Source: Streptococcus sp. SPS1 (lineage in GTDB: Bacteria > Bacillota > Bacilli > Lactobacillales > Streptococcaceae). From it: 64,000 nt of DNA. A model generated the notes under the pieces. That model was not told the DNA's origin and ran no database searches. It saw only the letters and a list, made by a program, of their open reading frames with translations. This document shows, piece by piece, positions 1 through 9,153 of the stretch. The stretch is from NCBI RefSeq assembly GCF_030439915.1, contig NZ_JAQFJG010000001.1, forward strand, positions 248,001-312,000, written 5' to 3'. Position 1 is the first letter of the stretch, and each line of letters opens with the position of its first letter. The position numbers were made by a program, and so were the translations under genes.

Positions 1-396
1 TTCTTCAGGAATAAAGGTAATGACTTCACGGTCAGGTGTCATACTTTTTGTCAAAGCTGATTTGACAACATTTTCAATATCTTGATCCGTAATTTCCTTG
101 GTATCAGATGTTACTGGAATCATCCCTTGAGTTGGTTCTACCTGCAGAAGATTACCAGGCAAGCCGACATTCACTGACTTAATCGAAATGCCTGCCTTTT
201 CTTCTGCTTGGGAAATAGCTGATTTGATAGCAGTTGCTGCTGCATCAATATCAACAATAATTCCATCCTTTACACCTTTACTTTTGGCATTACTCACGCC
301 AATTACATTTAATTCACCATTTCTCTGCTCGGCTACAAGCACCTTGACAGAGCTTGTTCCAATATCTAGACCTGTAAAAAAGCCTTCTCTAGCCAT
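1..396 (-). CDS. ftsA: Cell division protein FtsA (N-terminal part, runs off window)
   Basis: Actin-like ATPase that tethers FtsZ to the membrane and organises the divisome. Only the first 132 codons lie in the window; the gene continues below position 1. The reading begins MAREGFFTGLDIGTSSVKV, where DIGTSS is the phosphate-1 loop of the actin/Hsp70 ATPase fold. A GVKDGIIVDID stretch typical of FtsA follows near residues 40-50. The ATG at 396-394 has a GAGAGGATG-type Shine-Dalgarno just upstream. In mitis-group streptococci ftsA is followed by ftsZ, which would lie outside the window. Identification is confident although the C-terminal membrane-targeting helix cannot be seen. Confidence 0.95.
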   Translation of the reverse strand, partial: MAREGFFTGLDIGTSSVKVLVAEQRNGELNVIGVSNAKSKGVKDGIIVDIDAAATAIKSAISQAEEKAGISIKSVNVGLPGNLLQVEPTQGMIPVTSDTKEITDQDIENVVKSALTKSMTPDREVITFIPEE

Positions 397-596
397 TACA
401 TCGCATCCTCTCTATCTTCCAAGTTTCGCACTTCGTATTATTCCATAGCTAAACATAGGCATAGCTATTCACAGAATATTATAACACAAAAAATCTAATT
501 GTGCTTAGTTTTTTCCTAAATTTACTTGCTATTTTTTCACTTTTGCTCATCAACTTTTTTTATTTTCCAAACAAATTATAAAAAATCAGATTTATG

Positions 597-624
597 AAAA
601 AAGAAAGCTCATTTCTAAGCTTTC
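597..624 (-). terminator. Rho-independent terminator of the YwaF-like gene
   Basis: Read on the minus strand, GAAAGCT and AGCTTTC form a 7-bp stem around an 8-nt loop, followed by a run of six U. The hairpin overlaps the stop codon of the membrane protein gene at 615 and separates it from ftsA. Confidence 0.8.
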
Positions 625-1319
625 TTTGCAATCATTTTTTCTGCTTCTTGTTCTAAAAATAGTTCCAAGATTTTCTTTGTCAACGTAATGGCTGCCGACA
701 AAGCCAGAGAAACGATTAAATAATTAGCTACTAAGCCATGATCTCCAACCAATGGTGGTTTTGTCAGGAATCCGTAATCTCCACCTGTTACTAAATTGAC
801 CACAAAAATCAAGGCATTTAGTCCAAAGGTCATGAGAAAAATTCCCTTCACATCCAGCAATCGCGCATTATACTGTCTCAATAGATAAACTAGAGAGTTC
901 CCCAAGAGTGCTAAATGCCCAAAGATAAAGGACAAAATCGCAATATGGGGGAAAGGATAGGCATCTGGCACTGGATAAACAAAGGCTGCTAATGTCCCAA
1001 ATGTTCCTAGCAATGCAAAATACTGCCTATATTTAGACTGACCAGGAAGCAAGAGCACCACAAACATAGCCATACGGCAATGGTAAAAGGGTAAACTTTC
1101 TGACAGTGGCATATGATTGACCCAATACCAGCCATAAAGGAGGATCAACTGAACTGCCTGCAAGATTTGGAAAAATCGTTGGTAGGCCTTCTTTTCACGA
1201 TAGCGATAGGCTGTATAAAAGGTCAAGGCTAAGAGCGTAAATAGGCTAACATACCAAAAAAGATCAAACTTGGGTGGCTCGCTTGCCTGAGTCGTAAAGA
1301 AAATATCCCATAAATTCAT
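615..1319 (-). CDS. YwaF/TIGR02206-type integral membrane protein
   Basis: A 234-residue polytopic membrane protein with about six hydrophobic segments and a positively charged C-terminus. The sequence has the look of the TIGR02206 (YwaF) family: an N-terminal MNLWDIFF, an LPFYHCRMAMF motif around residues 77-87, and the GDYGFLTKPPL stretch near residue 180. The function of the family is not established. It sits between ftsA and a Nudix gene on the same strand, with its own apparent extended -10 promoter upstream and a terminator overlapping its stop. Family assignment is from memory of sequence character. Confidence 0.75.
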   Translation of the reverse strand: MNLWDIFFTTQASEPPKFDLFWYVSLFTLLALTFYTAYRYREKKAYQRFFQILQAVQLILLYGWYWVNHMPLSESLPFYHCRMAMFVVLLLPGQSKYRQYFALLGTFGTLAAFVYPVPDAYPFPHIAILSFIFGHLALLGNSLVYLLRQYNARLLDVKGIFLMTFGLNALIFVVNLVTGGDYGFLTKPPLVGDHGLVANYLIVSLALSAAITLTKKILELFLEQEAEKMIAKKA

Positions 1320-1356
1320 CTAGTCTTCCTCATAATTCAAAATTTTCCTGCATATT

Positions 1357-1365
1357 ATTATACCA
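1357..1365 (-). promoter_or_regulatory. Extended -10 promoter of the YwaF-like gene
   Basis: On the minus strand TGGTATAAT is a perfect extended -10 element, about 38 nt upstream of the ATG at 1319. No good -35 is visible at 16-18 nt, which is usual for extended -10 promoters in pneumococci. Confidence 0.5.
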
Positions 1366-1409
1366 TGCTATTTGTCAAAAATGGATTTAGAAATACGATA
1401 ATCATCTTC

Positions 1410-2021
1410 TTAGTCAAGATATTGCCCCCTATGACCTTGATAAACCTGCCAAAGAATCTCTATTTGCTCCTTGGTAATGCGTTTTTCAGATAAGGCTGGC
1501 AGTTGATCAATGGCAAAAAATTGAAGGTCTGCAATTTCTTGATTTTCTTGGAATTGTCCATCGAGAAACTTACATTCAAAAACAAACTTTGCATATTGTT
1601 TACTCTGTAGTTGGAAACGATTGGTATCAAAAACAGCTAGTAGTCTTTCAACTTTGGCTTTAAAACCGGTTTCTTCTTCAATTTCCTTGAGAATATTTTC
1701 TGTTGGAGAATAGCCAACCTCACCAAAGCCACCTGGCAAAGCCCAACTATCCTCTCCTTGTCCCCTAACCAGACAAATCTTTTCGTCCTCAACAATCCAA
1801 GCACGGACGTCCATTAACGGAGTTGCATAAGCAGAAGTTGGCTTCAAGACTTCTGCCACTTCTTCGGAATCAAGGTCTGATGCTTGATTCAACATTTCAG
1901 ATAAAAGGTCTCGCAAGTCTTCGTAGCGCTCACGGTCAAACGGATCTTTTGTAAAGGTTAATCCAGTATCTGTAATGGCAATCATTCTTTGCAAATACTT
2001 GACAAAATCACTTGGCTTCAT
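1410..2021 (-). CDS. Nudix hydrolase, YjhB-like
   Basis: A 203-residue Nudix protein with an N-terminal extension of about 65 residues, as in the YjhB group of ADP-ribose pyrophosphatase-like enzymes. The Nudix box is GGFGEVGYSPTEN then KEIEEETGF. The catalytic REUxEExGU part is intact (Lys for Arg), but the first Glu of the GX5E half is replaced by Tyr in a VGYSP context that is common in this subgroup. The exact substrate cannot be told from sequence. Its start overlaps the 3' end of murF by 14 nt, so the two are probably co-transcribed. A housekeeping or house-cleaning role is inferred. Confidence 0.8.
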   Translation of the reverse strand: MKPSDFVKYLQRMIAITDTGLTFTKDPFDRERYEDLRDLLSEMLNQASDLDSEEVAEVLKPTSAYATPLMDVRAWIVEDEKICLVRGQGEDSWALPGGFGEVGYSPTENILKEIEEETGFKAKVERLLAVFDTNRFQLQSKQYAKFVFECKFLDGQFQENQEIADLQFFAIDQLPALSEKRITKEQIEILWQVYQGHRGQYLD

Positions 2022-3381
2022 TTTCTAAACATTCTACCAGCTTGGCTAGATTCATAGAGTTAGAGCCTTTGAGTAGGATTTGGTCATTGACTCCAAGGCT
2101 TTCTTTGACCTGCTTGACTAGGTTTTCAAATTGGTCTTGGTCTTCTGTTTTCTTGAAATAGTAAACGTGGCCGATTGGGAACATTTGACTAGCCAATTGG
2201 GCCAATTCAGCAATGTCTTCTCCATAGAAAATCACGGTATCCAGCACATCTGGCGAAAGGCTCAAAATCATCTGGTTATGAAGTTGAACAGACTGGTCAC
2301 CAAGTTCCTTCATATCCGCCAAGACAGCGATTTTTTTGCCACCTTCATTGGCTGGAATGGCAGAGAAAGTCTCTAAAATCAGCTTCATAGCAGTTGGATT
2401 GGCATTGTAAACATCTGATAGTATATCTGCTCCATTGGTTGCTTTCTTCCACTCGGTACGGTTACGCGTCAATTCAAGATCTTGGAAGGCCTGACGAATC
2501 TGCTCCTCTGAAACTCCTTCTTGTAGGGCAACATAGGACGCAATCATAGCATTAGTGGCATTGTACTTACCAGTCACTGGCAAATCAAGGGATTGTTCCA
2601 AGAAATTAGCCTTAAAGGTCAGACTATCCTTGCGCTCAACCAAATCGGTAACTTCCAGCTCTGCTCCTTGCCCAAAACGGACCAACTTTTTATCAGTTGG
2701 CAAGTAGGCCTCTACAATCGAGTCAGCTGGTGCCAAAAGCAAAGAACCTTCAGCCATGCCATCTGCAATTTGCATTTTCCCTTTAGCAATCTCAGAACGG
2801 TCTTTGAAAAAGGCCAAATGAGCCTCTCCAACCAAGGTCACGATTGCTGTTTTTGGATGGGCCAATTCAGACAAGAGATGAATATCTCCCAAGTGATCCT
2901 GCCCCATTTCCAAGACCAACTTTTCTGTCCCTTCAGGCATATGGAGAACTGTGTAAGGAAGGCCAATCTCGTTATTGTAATTGCCTTGTGTTTTGTAGGC
3001 CTTGTATCTTGTTGACAGTAAATGCGCCAGCATATCCTTGGTCGTCGTCTTGCCATTTGAACCTGTAACAGCAAAGACATCTACAGCCGTTTTCTCAAGA
3101 TAGTAGGCAACTAGGGTTTGAAAGGCAGTCAAAACATCATCTACTAGAATGTAGGGATGATTTGCGACCTTTTTCTCAGACAAGGTTACAGCAGCGCCAT
3201 TTTCAAAGGCTCTTTCGATAAAGTCATGGCCATCACGCGCACCTTTGAGTGGCATAAATAAATCTCCAGTCCCAATCAAACGACTATCAAACTCAGCCTT
3301 TTCTAACTGGGTGTCCTCAAAGATGCTAACATCATTTTTAGCTCCGACAACTTGGGCCACTTCATGAATTGTTAATTTCAT
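2008..3381 (-). CDS. murF: UDP-MurNAc-tripeptide--D-Ala-D-Ala ligase MurF
   Basis: Cytoplasmic ATP-dependent ligase that adds the D-Ala-D-Ala dipeptide to UDP-MurNAc-tripeptide, the last cytoplasmic step of peptidoglycan precursor synthesis. The protein is 457 residues, the normal length. It carries the Mur-ligase P-loop TGSNGKTTTKD at about residues 106-116, an EMGQDHLGDI stretch and the C-terminal KGSNSM. It lies directly downstream of ddl, which makes its dipeptide substrate. A hairpin at 3394-3453 lies between the two and may tune read-through. Confidence 0.95.
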   Translation of the reverse strand: MKLTIHEVAQVVGAKNDVSIFEDTQLEKAEFDSRLIGTGDLFMPLKGARDGHDFIERAFENGAAVTLSEKKVANHPYILVDDVLTAFQTLVAYYLEKTAVDVFAVTGSNGKTTTKDMLAHLLSTRYKAYKTQGNYNNEIGLPYTVLHMPEGTEKLVLEMGQDHLGDIHLLSELAHPKTAIVTLVGEAHLAFFKDRSEIAKGKMQIADGMAEGSLLLAPADSIVEAYLPTDKKLVRFGQGAELEVTDLVERKDSLTFKANFLEQSLDLPVTGKYNATNAMIASYVALQEGVSEEQIRQAFQDLELTRNRTEWKKATNGADILSDVYNANPTAMKLILETFSAIPANEGGKKIAVLADMKELGDQSVQLHNQMILSLSPDVLDTVIFYGEDIAELAQLASQMFPIGHVYYFKKTEDQDQFENLVKQVKESLGVNDQILLKGSNSMNLAKLVECLENEAK

Positions 3382-3393
3382 TTCTACTCCTTT

Positions 3394-3453
3394 AAAAAGG
3401 GTCGAAGTCCGAGAACTCTGATCATCTTGCAGTGATGGTTCTGGCTTCTACCC
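3394..3453 (-). terminator. Intergenic hairpin between ddl and murF
   Basis: On the minus strand GGGTAGAAGCCAGAAC pairs with GTTCTCGGACTTCGACCC (internal mismatches), followed by TTTTT and then the murF Shine-Dalgarno. It resembles a terminator or attenuator placed inside a functional pair of cell-wall genes. Whether it stops transcription fully is unknown. Confidence 0.6.
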
Positions 3454-3466
3454 TCTCTTTTCATTC

Positions 3467-4510
3467 TTATAGCAAATGCGCTTCGCGCTTGTCAAAACTT
3501 TCCTTGGCAAGTTCCACCAAACGCTCGATTAGTTCTGGGTAGCTGATTCCCATATTGTCCCAAAGCAGTGGGTACATTGACCACTGGGTAAAACCTGGCA
3601 TGGTATTGAGCTCGTTTAGGAAAACCTCTCCCTTATCTGTATAGAAGAAATCGCAACGAGATAGACCGAGACCACCAATAGCACGGAAGGCCGTTTCTGC
3701 ATTCTGACGCATGACAGCTACCACATCATCACTGATTTTAGCTGGGATATCCATGGTAATCTTGTTATCAATATACTTGGCATCGTAGTCATAAAAGGCA
3801 ACATCCTTGACAACTTCTCCTGGTAGGGTGCTTTTGACATCGTAGTTGCCCAAGAGACCAACCTCGATTTCACGAGCATTCACCCCTTGCTCTACCAAGA
3901 CACGGCTGTCATATTGGAAGGCAAGTTTCAAAGCTTGACGGAGTTCTTCTTGGTTTTCAGATTTAGAAATACCGACACTTGAACCCATGTTTGATGGTTT
4001 TGTGAAGACTGGATAAGTCAATTTTTCTTCCACTTCAGCGATTTTAGCAGTCACATCATCCCCTTCAACGATAGCCACATAAGGAACTTGGGCAATACCA
4101 GCAGATTCTAACACACGCTTGGTCGTGATTTTATCCATGGCAAGACTAGATGACAAGATGTTACAGCCGACATACGGCATTTTCAAAACTTCAAGGAATC
4201 CTTGAACAGAGCCATCTTCTCCCATCGGACCATGAAGAACTGGGAAGACTACTGCACCGTCTTCGTAGATAGCACTTGGTGCAACTTTCTTATCCCAATC
4301 AATAGTTTCATTGGTCATAAGACGGTCCTCTTGCCCCGGAGTCTGGCTAAATTCTTGCGTTTTAATAAAGTCACCTGACTGGCTGATAAAGAAAGTCTTA
4401 ACTGTGAAACGGTCGTAATTAACCGCACGCATGACACTTTCAGCTGAAAGGACAGAGACTTCGCGTTCCGCACTCCGTCCACCGTATAAAAGAATAATCG
4501 TTTGTTTCAT
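3467..4510 (-). CDS. ddl: D-alanine--D-alanine ligase
   Basis: ATP-grasp ligase that joins two D-alanines to make the dipeptide that MurF adds to the peptidoglycan precursor. It is 347 residues and starts [24 protein letters not shown], a typical Ddl N-terminus with the catalytic Glu in the REVSV segment. The middle has the [19 protein letters not shown]-grasp loop, and the C-terminus has the [12 protein letters not shown] metal and substrate-binding motif. The neighbour murF uses its product and alr (26480) makes its substrate. Confidence 0.96.
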   Translation of the reverse strand: MKQTIILLYGGRSAEREVSVLSAESVMRAVNYDRFTVKTFFISQSGDFIKTQEFSQTPGQEDRLMTNETIDWDKKVAPSAIYEDGAVVFPVLHGPMGEDGSVQGFLEVLKMPYVGCNILSSSLAMDKITTKRVLESAGIAQVPYVAIVEGDDVTAKIAEVEEKLTYPVFTKPSNMGSSVGISKSENQEELRQALKLAFQYDSRVLVEQGVNAREIEVGLLGNYDVKSTLPGEVVKDVAFYDYDAKYIDNKITMDIPAKISDDVVAVMRQNAETAFRAIGGLGLSRCDFFYTDKGEVFLNELNTMPGFTQWSMYPLLWDNMGISYPELIERLVELAKESFDKREAHLL

Positions 4511-4608
4511 ATTACTTGTCCTAATTCTACTAGAATACTCGCTCTTTAGTATATCATATTTGCTTGTTTTTTTAAAACTTGAACCTAATCCTTACTCATC
4601 ACACTACA

Positions 4609-4643
4609 CAAAAAGAGGCCGATAGGTACGATTTTCAGCCTCC
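4609..4643 (-). terminator. Terminator downstream of recR
   Basis: On the minus strand GAGGC ... GCCTC forms a stem with an 18-nt loop, followed by TTTTT. It lies after the recR stop codon and before ddl, so it probably ends the pbp2b-recR transcript. Confidence 0.6.
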
Positions 4644-4686
4644 TTGATTTTTTATAAATGAATGGAGTTCGTAAATTTGCCTACAC

Positions 4687-5283
4687 TTACAACTCTGTCC
4701 GATTTTCAATCGCTCGTAAGAGTGTCACTTCGTCCGCATACTCAATGTCCGCTCCCACAGCGAGGCCTCGCGCCAGGCGCGTAACCTTGATCCCAGCTGG
4801 CTTGAGTAAGCGGGAAAGATACATGGAAGTCGCTTCCCCATCTGCTGTGGCATTGGTTGCTACGATTACTTCTGAAACCTCACTATCCATAAGACGAGTC
4901 ATGAGACTCTTGAGATTGATATCGTCTGGACTGATACCATTCATAGGGGAAATGAGGCCATGTAGGACATGATAGAGTCCATGGTATTCTTGGATATTTT
5001 CCATGGCTGCCACATCCCGACTATCCTCTAGCACCAAAATCGTTGTCTGGTCACGAGTCGGATCGGTACAAATGGAGCAAGGATCATCATCTGTCAAACG
5101 ACCACAAATAGAACAGTAGGTCAATTCTCTCTTAGCAGAAAGGAGATTTTTAGCAAATTCATTGACATCGTCATCAGACATCCCAATCGTATAAAAGGCC
5201 AAACGCGTAGCCGTCTTAATCCCGATACCTGGTAACTTAGAATAACTGTCAATCAGCTTGGCAATAGGTGTTGGATAAAGCAT
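4687..5283 (-). CDS. recR: Recombination protein RecR
   Basis: Toprim-domain ring protein that works with RecF and RecO to load RecA on gapped DNA. It is 198 residues, the normal length. An N-terminal helix-hairpin-helix ([15 protein letters not shown]) is followed by a four-cysteine zinc finger (C57, C60, C69, C72), then a Toprim core beginning ILVLEDSRD, then the C-terminal [14 protein letters not shown] segment. It is 10 nt downstream of pbp2b, an arrangement found throughout streptococci. Confidence 0.96.
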   Translation of the reverse strand: MLYPTPIAKLIDSYSKLPGIGIKTATRLAFYTIGMSDDDVNEFAKNLLSAKRELTYCSICGRLTDDDPCSICTDPTRDQTTILVLEDSRDVAAMENIQEYHGLYHVLHGLISPMNGISPDDINLKSLMTRLMDSEVSEVIVATNATADGEATSMYLSRLLKPAGIKVTRLARGLAVGADIEYADEVTLLRAIENRTEL

Positions 5284-5293
5284 AATTTCCTTT

Positions 5294-7336
5294 CTAGTTC
5301 ATTGGATGGTATTTTTGATACAGATTGATAATATCACGCGCAATGGAAGGTCCTACACCATTTGTTAGATTGGTATTATGAGGAAAGACCACTGCAACAG
5401 CGATTTGGGGATTATCAGATGGGGCATAAGCCACCGCATTGGTATTGGTTGCTTGCTGACCATCTGCCACATAGCTTTCGGCTGTACCCGTTTTTCCGCT
5501 AATGGATACCAAGGCACCATTTGAAAAGGCACGTCCAGTTGTCAATCCACTAGTCCCATGAGCAACCTGATAAAAACCTTGGTGCAAGATACTCATATCG
5601 GAGTCGGATATATTGACCTTATTCATCTCTGTCGGTTGCAGTTGCTGAATCAAGTCGCCCAGTCCTCCCTTATCATTATTACCATAAATGCCTTCAACAA
5701 TACGAGGAGCCACACGAACACCATCATTTGCAATAGTTGCTACATACTGAGCCAACTGCATCGGCGTATAGTTATCAAACTGCCCAAAGGAATTGGTAAT
5801 GAAATTGGCAAAGTTATACTCTTTAGGAATAAATCCAGTAGATTCATCTGGTAGGTCAATCCCAGTCGCAGACCCCAAGCCATATTCGCCAAAGGTCGCA
5901 CGAAGTTTTCCCATAGCTGTTTCCAAATTGCTGGTTCCAACAAACATATTTGGTTGATAGGTCTGGCCCATGATTCCAAGAGCGGTTTGAACCATGTAAG
6001 CATTGGATGAATACTCCAAGGCTTCCACAGCTGTAATAGGAAAAGATCCATATGCCAATTTATACCAAGAATAAATTGGAGCTGAACCTTGGAAAACAAT
6101 AGGCTGATCTGTTAAGGTTTGGTTTCCTGATAAAACACCATTTTCCCAACCTGAGCTGATGGTAGCGGCCTTAACAACCGAACCTGGGACAAAGACATTG
6201 GTTACCGTTCCCAAGGAATCAGGAGTCAACTCTCCCGTTTTCAGGTCATGTTTGAGTCCTGACATAGACAAAACAGCACCTGTTTTGGGGTTAAGGGCGA
6301 CTGCATACACACCCTCAGAATACTTGGCTCCACCATTTCCTAGCTCGGAATTGAAATAACTTTTCAGCAAAGCATCCACGCTATCTTGGAAGGCCAAATC
6401 AATGGTCAGCTTGATATTGTTTCCCTTACTACCTTCCTCAATTGTATCCACGCTTTCCATATTGCCATATTTATCCAGATGGATTTCTTTTACCGAGCGT
6501 TTTCCTTGTAAGGTCTCTTCATATTGCTTTTCCAAATAGGAGGTTCCAACACGGTCATTTAGAGAATAGCCTTTTTTAAGATAAGCATCTGCTTCTTCCG
6601 CTGGGAGACCAGCTTTTTCACTGGATACACTCCCTACTATAGAAGAAAGGGAAGTTTCCAAAATCTTTCGATCCCAAGAAGTAGAAATACTAATGCCAGG
6701 CATCTCCTTTGAAATAGAGGCAATAACAGCCACCTGAGAATCATTTAGAGGATCTGTCGCAATGGTTCCTGTCGCAAAGTTTCCAACAGCATTTAACTGA
6801 CTAAAAAGATAGATTTCTTTCTTTTCATCCTCTGTATAGTTTAGTTGACTTGTTGGGACACTATCGACCGCATTGTTATACAGTTCTGATTCGGATAGAC
6901 GATTGCCATCTGAATCCAAGCGTTTCTCACTTGGGAGAGCTTCCACTGTTTTTTTATAGATTTCAGGATCAGCCAAATAGTAATCAGCCAGCTGGCGTTC
7001 TGTCAAATTTGGCGAACTGATGCTCACATAAGTCAGTAACTTTTTAGCTATTTCTTTTAAGTCTGTAGCCGTCATTTTATTGCTACGCGTAAAGGAAACA
7101 ACCTGTTTTAACGTATTTTCTACCAAAGGTTTTCCACTAGCATCATAGATTTCCCCACGGGCAGAACTGGTTGTGACCTTGGTCTGACTAGCTGAGGCTA
7201 GCTTTTTTTCGTAAAAATCCTTGTTCAAAACCTGCATATACAACAAACGACCAATAATGGTCATAAAGAGTAAAATGACGATTGAAAACAATAAATTAAG
7301 CCGAATCGGAATCGAATGGCTGTTAAATTTTCTCAT
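5294..7336 (-). CDS. penA: Penicillin-binding protein 2B (class B transpeptidase), resistance-type allele
   Basis: Membrane-anchored D,D-transpeptidase of elongation and a main beta-lactam target. A start at MRKFNSHS gives 680 residues and places the motifs at known pneumococcal positions: SVVK at Ser386, SSN at 443-445, KTG at 615-617. A start five codons upstream (7351) is also open, but 7336 fits the standard numbering. One N-terminal membrane helix (about residues 10-35) is followed by the dimerisation and transpeptidase domains. SSN is followed by Ala446, where susceptible strains have Thr. Gly476 and Ser489 also match substitutions known from resistant mosaic alleles. The published symbol is pbp2b or penA. 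Confidence 0.96.
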   Translation of the reverse strand: MRKFNSHSIPIRLNLLFSIVILLFMTIIGRLLYMQVLNKDFYEKKLASASQTKVTTSSARGEIYDASGKPLVENTLKQVVSFTRSNKMTATDLKEIAKKLLTYVSISSPNLTERQLADYYLADPEIYKKTVEALPSEKRLDSDGNRLSESELYNNAVDSVPTSQLNYTEDEKKEIYLFSQLNAVGNFATGTIATDPLNDSQVAVIASISKEMPGISISTSWDRKILETSLSSIVGSVSSEKAGLPAEEADAYLKKGYSLNDRVGTSYLEKQYEETLQGKRSVKEIHLDKYGNMESVDTIEEGSKGNNIKLTIDLAFQDSVDALLKSYFNSELGNGGAKYSEGVYAVALNPKTGAVLSMSGLKHDLKTGELTPDSLGTVTNVFVPGSVVKAATISSGWENGVLSGNQTLTDQPIVFQGSAPIYSWYKLAYGSFPITAVEALEYSSNAYMVQTALGIMGQTYQPNMFVGTSNLETAMGKLRATFGEYGLGSATGIDLPDESTGFIPKEYNFANFITNSFGQFDNYTPMQLAQYVATIANDGVRVAPRIVEGIYGNNDKGGLGDLIQQLQPTEMNKVNISDSDMSILHQGFYQVAHGTSGLTTGRAFSNGALVSISGKTGTAESYVADGQQATNTNAVAYAPSDNPQIAVAVVFPHNTNLTNGVGPSIARDIINLYQKYHPMN

Positions 7337-7375
7337 ACAAATCAGTCTCATTTCTAACTTAAAATCTTACTCTTA

Positions 7376-7384
7376 ATTGTACCA
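7376..7384 (-). promoter_or_regulatory. Extended -10 promoter of pbp2b-recR
   Basis: On the minus strand TGGTACAAT is an extended -10 element about 40 nt upstream of the pbp2b start. The -35 region is weak. Confidence 0.5.
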
Positions 7385-7452
7385 TAATTTGAGCAGAAAA
7401 TTATGGAAAAGAAAGAAGCTTTTTTCGTTTTTACAGTAAGATACGTTTTTAT

Positions 7453-7481
7453 TTATCCATCCCTATATTATATGTTATAAT
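7453..7481 (+). promoter_or_regulatory. Promoter of the RpiR-family regulator
   Basis: TTATCC, a 17-nt spacer, then TATAAT preceded by TGT gives an extended -10 promoter about 60 nt upstream of the ATG at 7544, which also has an AAAGGAG ribosome-binding site. Confidence 0.6.
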
Positions 7482-7543
7482 GAATGTAAAAGTTCAATAA
7501 TCTAGTCTTTTTCCAATACGACTCATTTAAAGGAGCCTTCCCT

Positions 7544-8395
7544 ATGGACAAACCAGATATCGCAACTGTCATTGATTCACATTTTGAAGAAATGACAGAC
7601 CTAGAGCAAGAAATCGCTCGCTATTTTTTGCAAGCTGAAACGATTACAGATGATTTATCTTCTCAACAAGTCACCCAAAAATTACATATTTCTCAAGCTG
7701 CTTTGACCCGTTTTGCTAAAAAATGTGGCTTTACTGGCTACCGAGAATTTATTTTCCAATACCAACATCAGGCAGAAAATCAAGCCAACCAAGTCTCCAA
7801 GCACAGTCCACTGACCAAACGAGTCCTCAGAAGTTATAGCAATATGAGGGAACAAACACAGGACTTGATTGACGAAATCCAACTAGAACGAATTGCCCAG
7901 CTAATCGAAGATGCTGAGCGTATCTACTTCTTCGGAACAGGGAGTTCTGGTCTTGTTGCCCGTGAAATGAAATTGCGGTTCATGCGTCTGGGTGTAGTCT
8001 GCGAGGCCTTGACCGATCAAGACGGCTTTGCCTGGACAACCAGTATTATGGATGAAAATTGTCTCGTACTTGGTTTCTCACTTTCTGGCACAACACCTTC
8101 TATTTTAGATAGTCTATTAGATGCCAAGGAGATGGGGGCAAAGACTGTACTCTTTACAAGTGTTCCCAATAAAGATAGCCAGACCTACACAGAGACTGTT
8201 CTTGTAGCCACCCACAGCCAGCCTTCCTACATCCAACGAATATCCGCTCAACTTCCTATGCTCTTCTTTATCGATTTGATTTATGCCTACTTTTTGGAAA
8301 TCAATCGCGAAAGCAAGGAGAAAATCTTTAATAGCTACTGGGAAAATAAAAAACTCAACGGATATCGTAGACAAAAACGTATCAGAAAATCCTAG
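7544..8395 (+). CDS. nanR: RpiR/MurR-family regulator, probable NanR
   Basis: A 283-residue transcription regulator. The N-terminal RpiR helix-turn-helix (about residues 1-75, with QKLHISQAALTRFAKKCGF) precedes a sugar-phosphate isomerase (SIS) domain with the phosphosugar loop FFGTGSSGLVAREM near residue 127 and FSLSGTTPS near residue 180. It is convergent with the lyase and ROK kinase operon of sialic-acid breakdown. In pneumococci the regulator at this place (NanR) responds to sialic-acid intermediates, so the same role is inferred. Its stop codon lies inside the first palindromic repeat at 8384-8421. Confidence 0.85.
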   Translation: MDKPDIATVIDSHFEEMTDLEQEIARYFLQAETITDDLSSQQVTQKLHISQAALTRFAKKCGFTGYREFIFQYQHQAENQANQVSKHSPLTKRVLRSYSNMREQTQDLIDEIQLERIAQLIEDAERIYFFGTGSSGLVAREMKLRFMRLGVVCEALTDQDGFAWTTSIMDENCLVLGFSLSGTTPSILDSLLDAKEMGAKTVLFTSVPNKDSQTYTETVLVATHSQPSYIQRISAQLPMLFFIDLIYAYFLEINRESKEKIFNSYWENKKLNGYRRQKRIRKS

Positions 8396-8421
8396 TTTGG
8401 CTAAGCCAAACTAGGATTGTT
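8384..8421. repeat. Palindromic direct repeat, copy 1 (bidirectional terminator)
   Basis: A 38-nt repeat that matches 9154-9191 except for one base. Its core is a 31-bp perfect palindrome with arms AATCCTAGTTTGGCT and AGCCAAACTAGGATT around a single central A (G in copy 2). It includes the regulator's TAG stop and can act as a terminator hairpin on either strand. Together with copy 2 it brackets the toxin-antitoxin pair. Confidence 0.9.
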
Positions 8422-8456
8422 ATTCATCACCAAACATACCTCTTCAAGATTATGCA

Positions 8457-8807
8457 TTAGTCATATCTTGACTTAGTCTTGAATAATTTCATGTAATCAC
8501 TTTTTGAAGGGAGTAAATAAGCAAGTCTGACGGTATCCTCAACAATTGTATATAATACGATGTAATCCTTACTCAAGGTCAATCCTCGCGTTTGGTAGTG
8601 AGGATCTAATTTCTTACCAAATTTTTCATCGGCATCAAATCCAGCTTGGGGGAAAATTTCTAGCCGATTAATATCTTTTCTAATATTGGCTACTTTTCGT
8701 CTAGCAGCCTCTACAGAACCGATTTCCTCCGCTATATACTGATATATTTTATCCAGACTATCAATCACTCTAGGAGAATACAAAATCCTATATTTTTTAT
8801 AATCCAT
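8457..8807 (-). CDS. Type II toxin, RelE/ParE superfamily
   Basis: A 116-residue basic protein of the RelE/ParE toxin fold. Family features include an N-terminal YRILYSPRVIDSLDKIYQYIAEE helix pair, a RLEIFPQAGF segment near residue 51, and C-terminal strands around DYIVLYTIVEDTVRLAYLLPS. RelE members cleave mRNA on the ribosome and ParE members poison gyrase; the sequence alone does not decide which. Its start overlaps the upstream antitoxin by 11 nt, the usual translational coupling. The pair lies between two copies of a terminator palindrome, which suggests it was inserted as a cassette. Confidence 0.85.
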   Translation of the reverse strand: MDYKKYRILYSPRVIDSLDKIYQYIAEEIGSVEAARRKVANIRKDINRLEIFPQAGFDADEKFGKKLDPHYQTRGLTLSKDYIVLYTIVEDTVRLAYLLPSKSDYMKLFKTKSRYD

Positions 8808-9084
8808 AGCGTGTCACGACATCCTCATCTGTCAAGTAATTTCCAGCCTCAATCTTGGCATAACTTTCTTGAACTTCTGCTTGCAATTGTCTAAACAAAT
8901 ACTCCTTCTCTAATTCCTCTTCACTCAGTAAATCTACTTCATTTGTTACGGCAACATTCTTTAAAAATAATCTAAGTGCCGATGAAAGAGAAAGATTTTT
9001 TTCTTTTAACACTTCCATGGCATCATTTACTAATTCTCTATTAGCTTGGAAGGTCACAATCTTACTTGAATTCGCTATAGTCAT
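8797..9084 (-). CDS. RelB/DinJ-type antitoxin
   Basis: A 95-residue acidic partner of the toxin gene. The N-terminal part (about residues 8-50, VTFQANRELVNDAMEVLKE then SLSSALRLFLKNVA) looks like a ribbon-helix-helix DNA-binding domain of the RelB/DinJ family. The acidic C-terminal half should wrap the toxin. It has its own promoter and an inverted repeat at 9088-9104 just upstream, which fits autoregulation by the antitoxin or the complex. The start has AAAGGA about 10 nt upstream. Confidence 0.85.
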   Translation of the reverse strand: MTIANSSKIVTFQANRELVNDAMEVLKEKNLSLSSALRLFLKNVAVTNEVDLLSEEELEKEYLFRQLQAEVQESYAKIEAGNYLTDEDVVTRYGL

Positions 9085-9087
9085 TTT

Positions 9088-9141
9088 ATATAATTCCTTT
9101 ATATATTTTATTTATTATCTCACAATTATAAAGAAAGTCAA
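9088..9141 (-). promoter_or_regulatory. Promoter and probable operator of the toxin-antitoxin operon
   Basis: On the minus strand TTGACT (9141-9136), a 16-nt spacer and GATAAT (9119-9114) form a good sigma-A promoter. Downstream, ATATAA and TTATAT half-sites (9088-9093 and 9099-9104) form a small dyad suited to a ribbon-helix-helix antitoxin. The promoter lies inside the inserted segment, so the cassette is self-sufficient. Confidence 0.65.
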
Positions 9142-9153
9142 GGGAATTTGATT

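Noticed and set aside
188..448. 86-codon plus-strand ORF at the left edge
   Set aside because: It lies opposite the FtsA N-terminus, which has clear family motifs in its own frame; the plus-strand product has no recognisable features.
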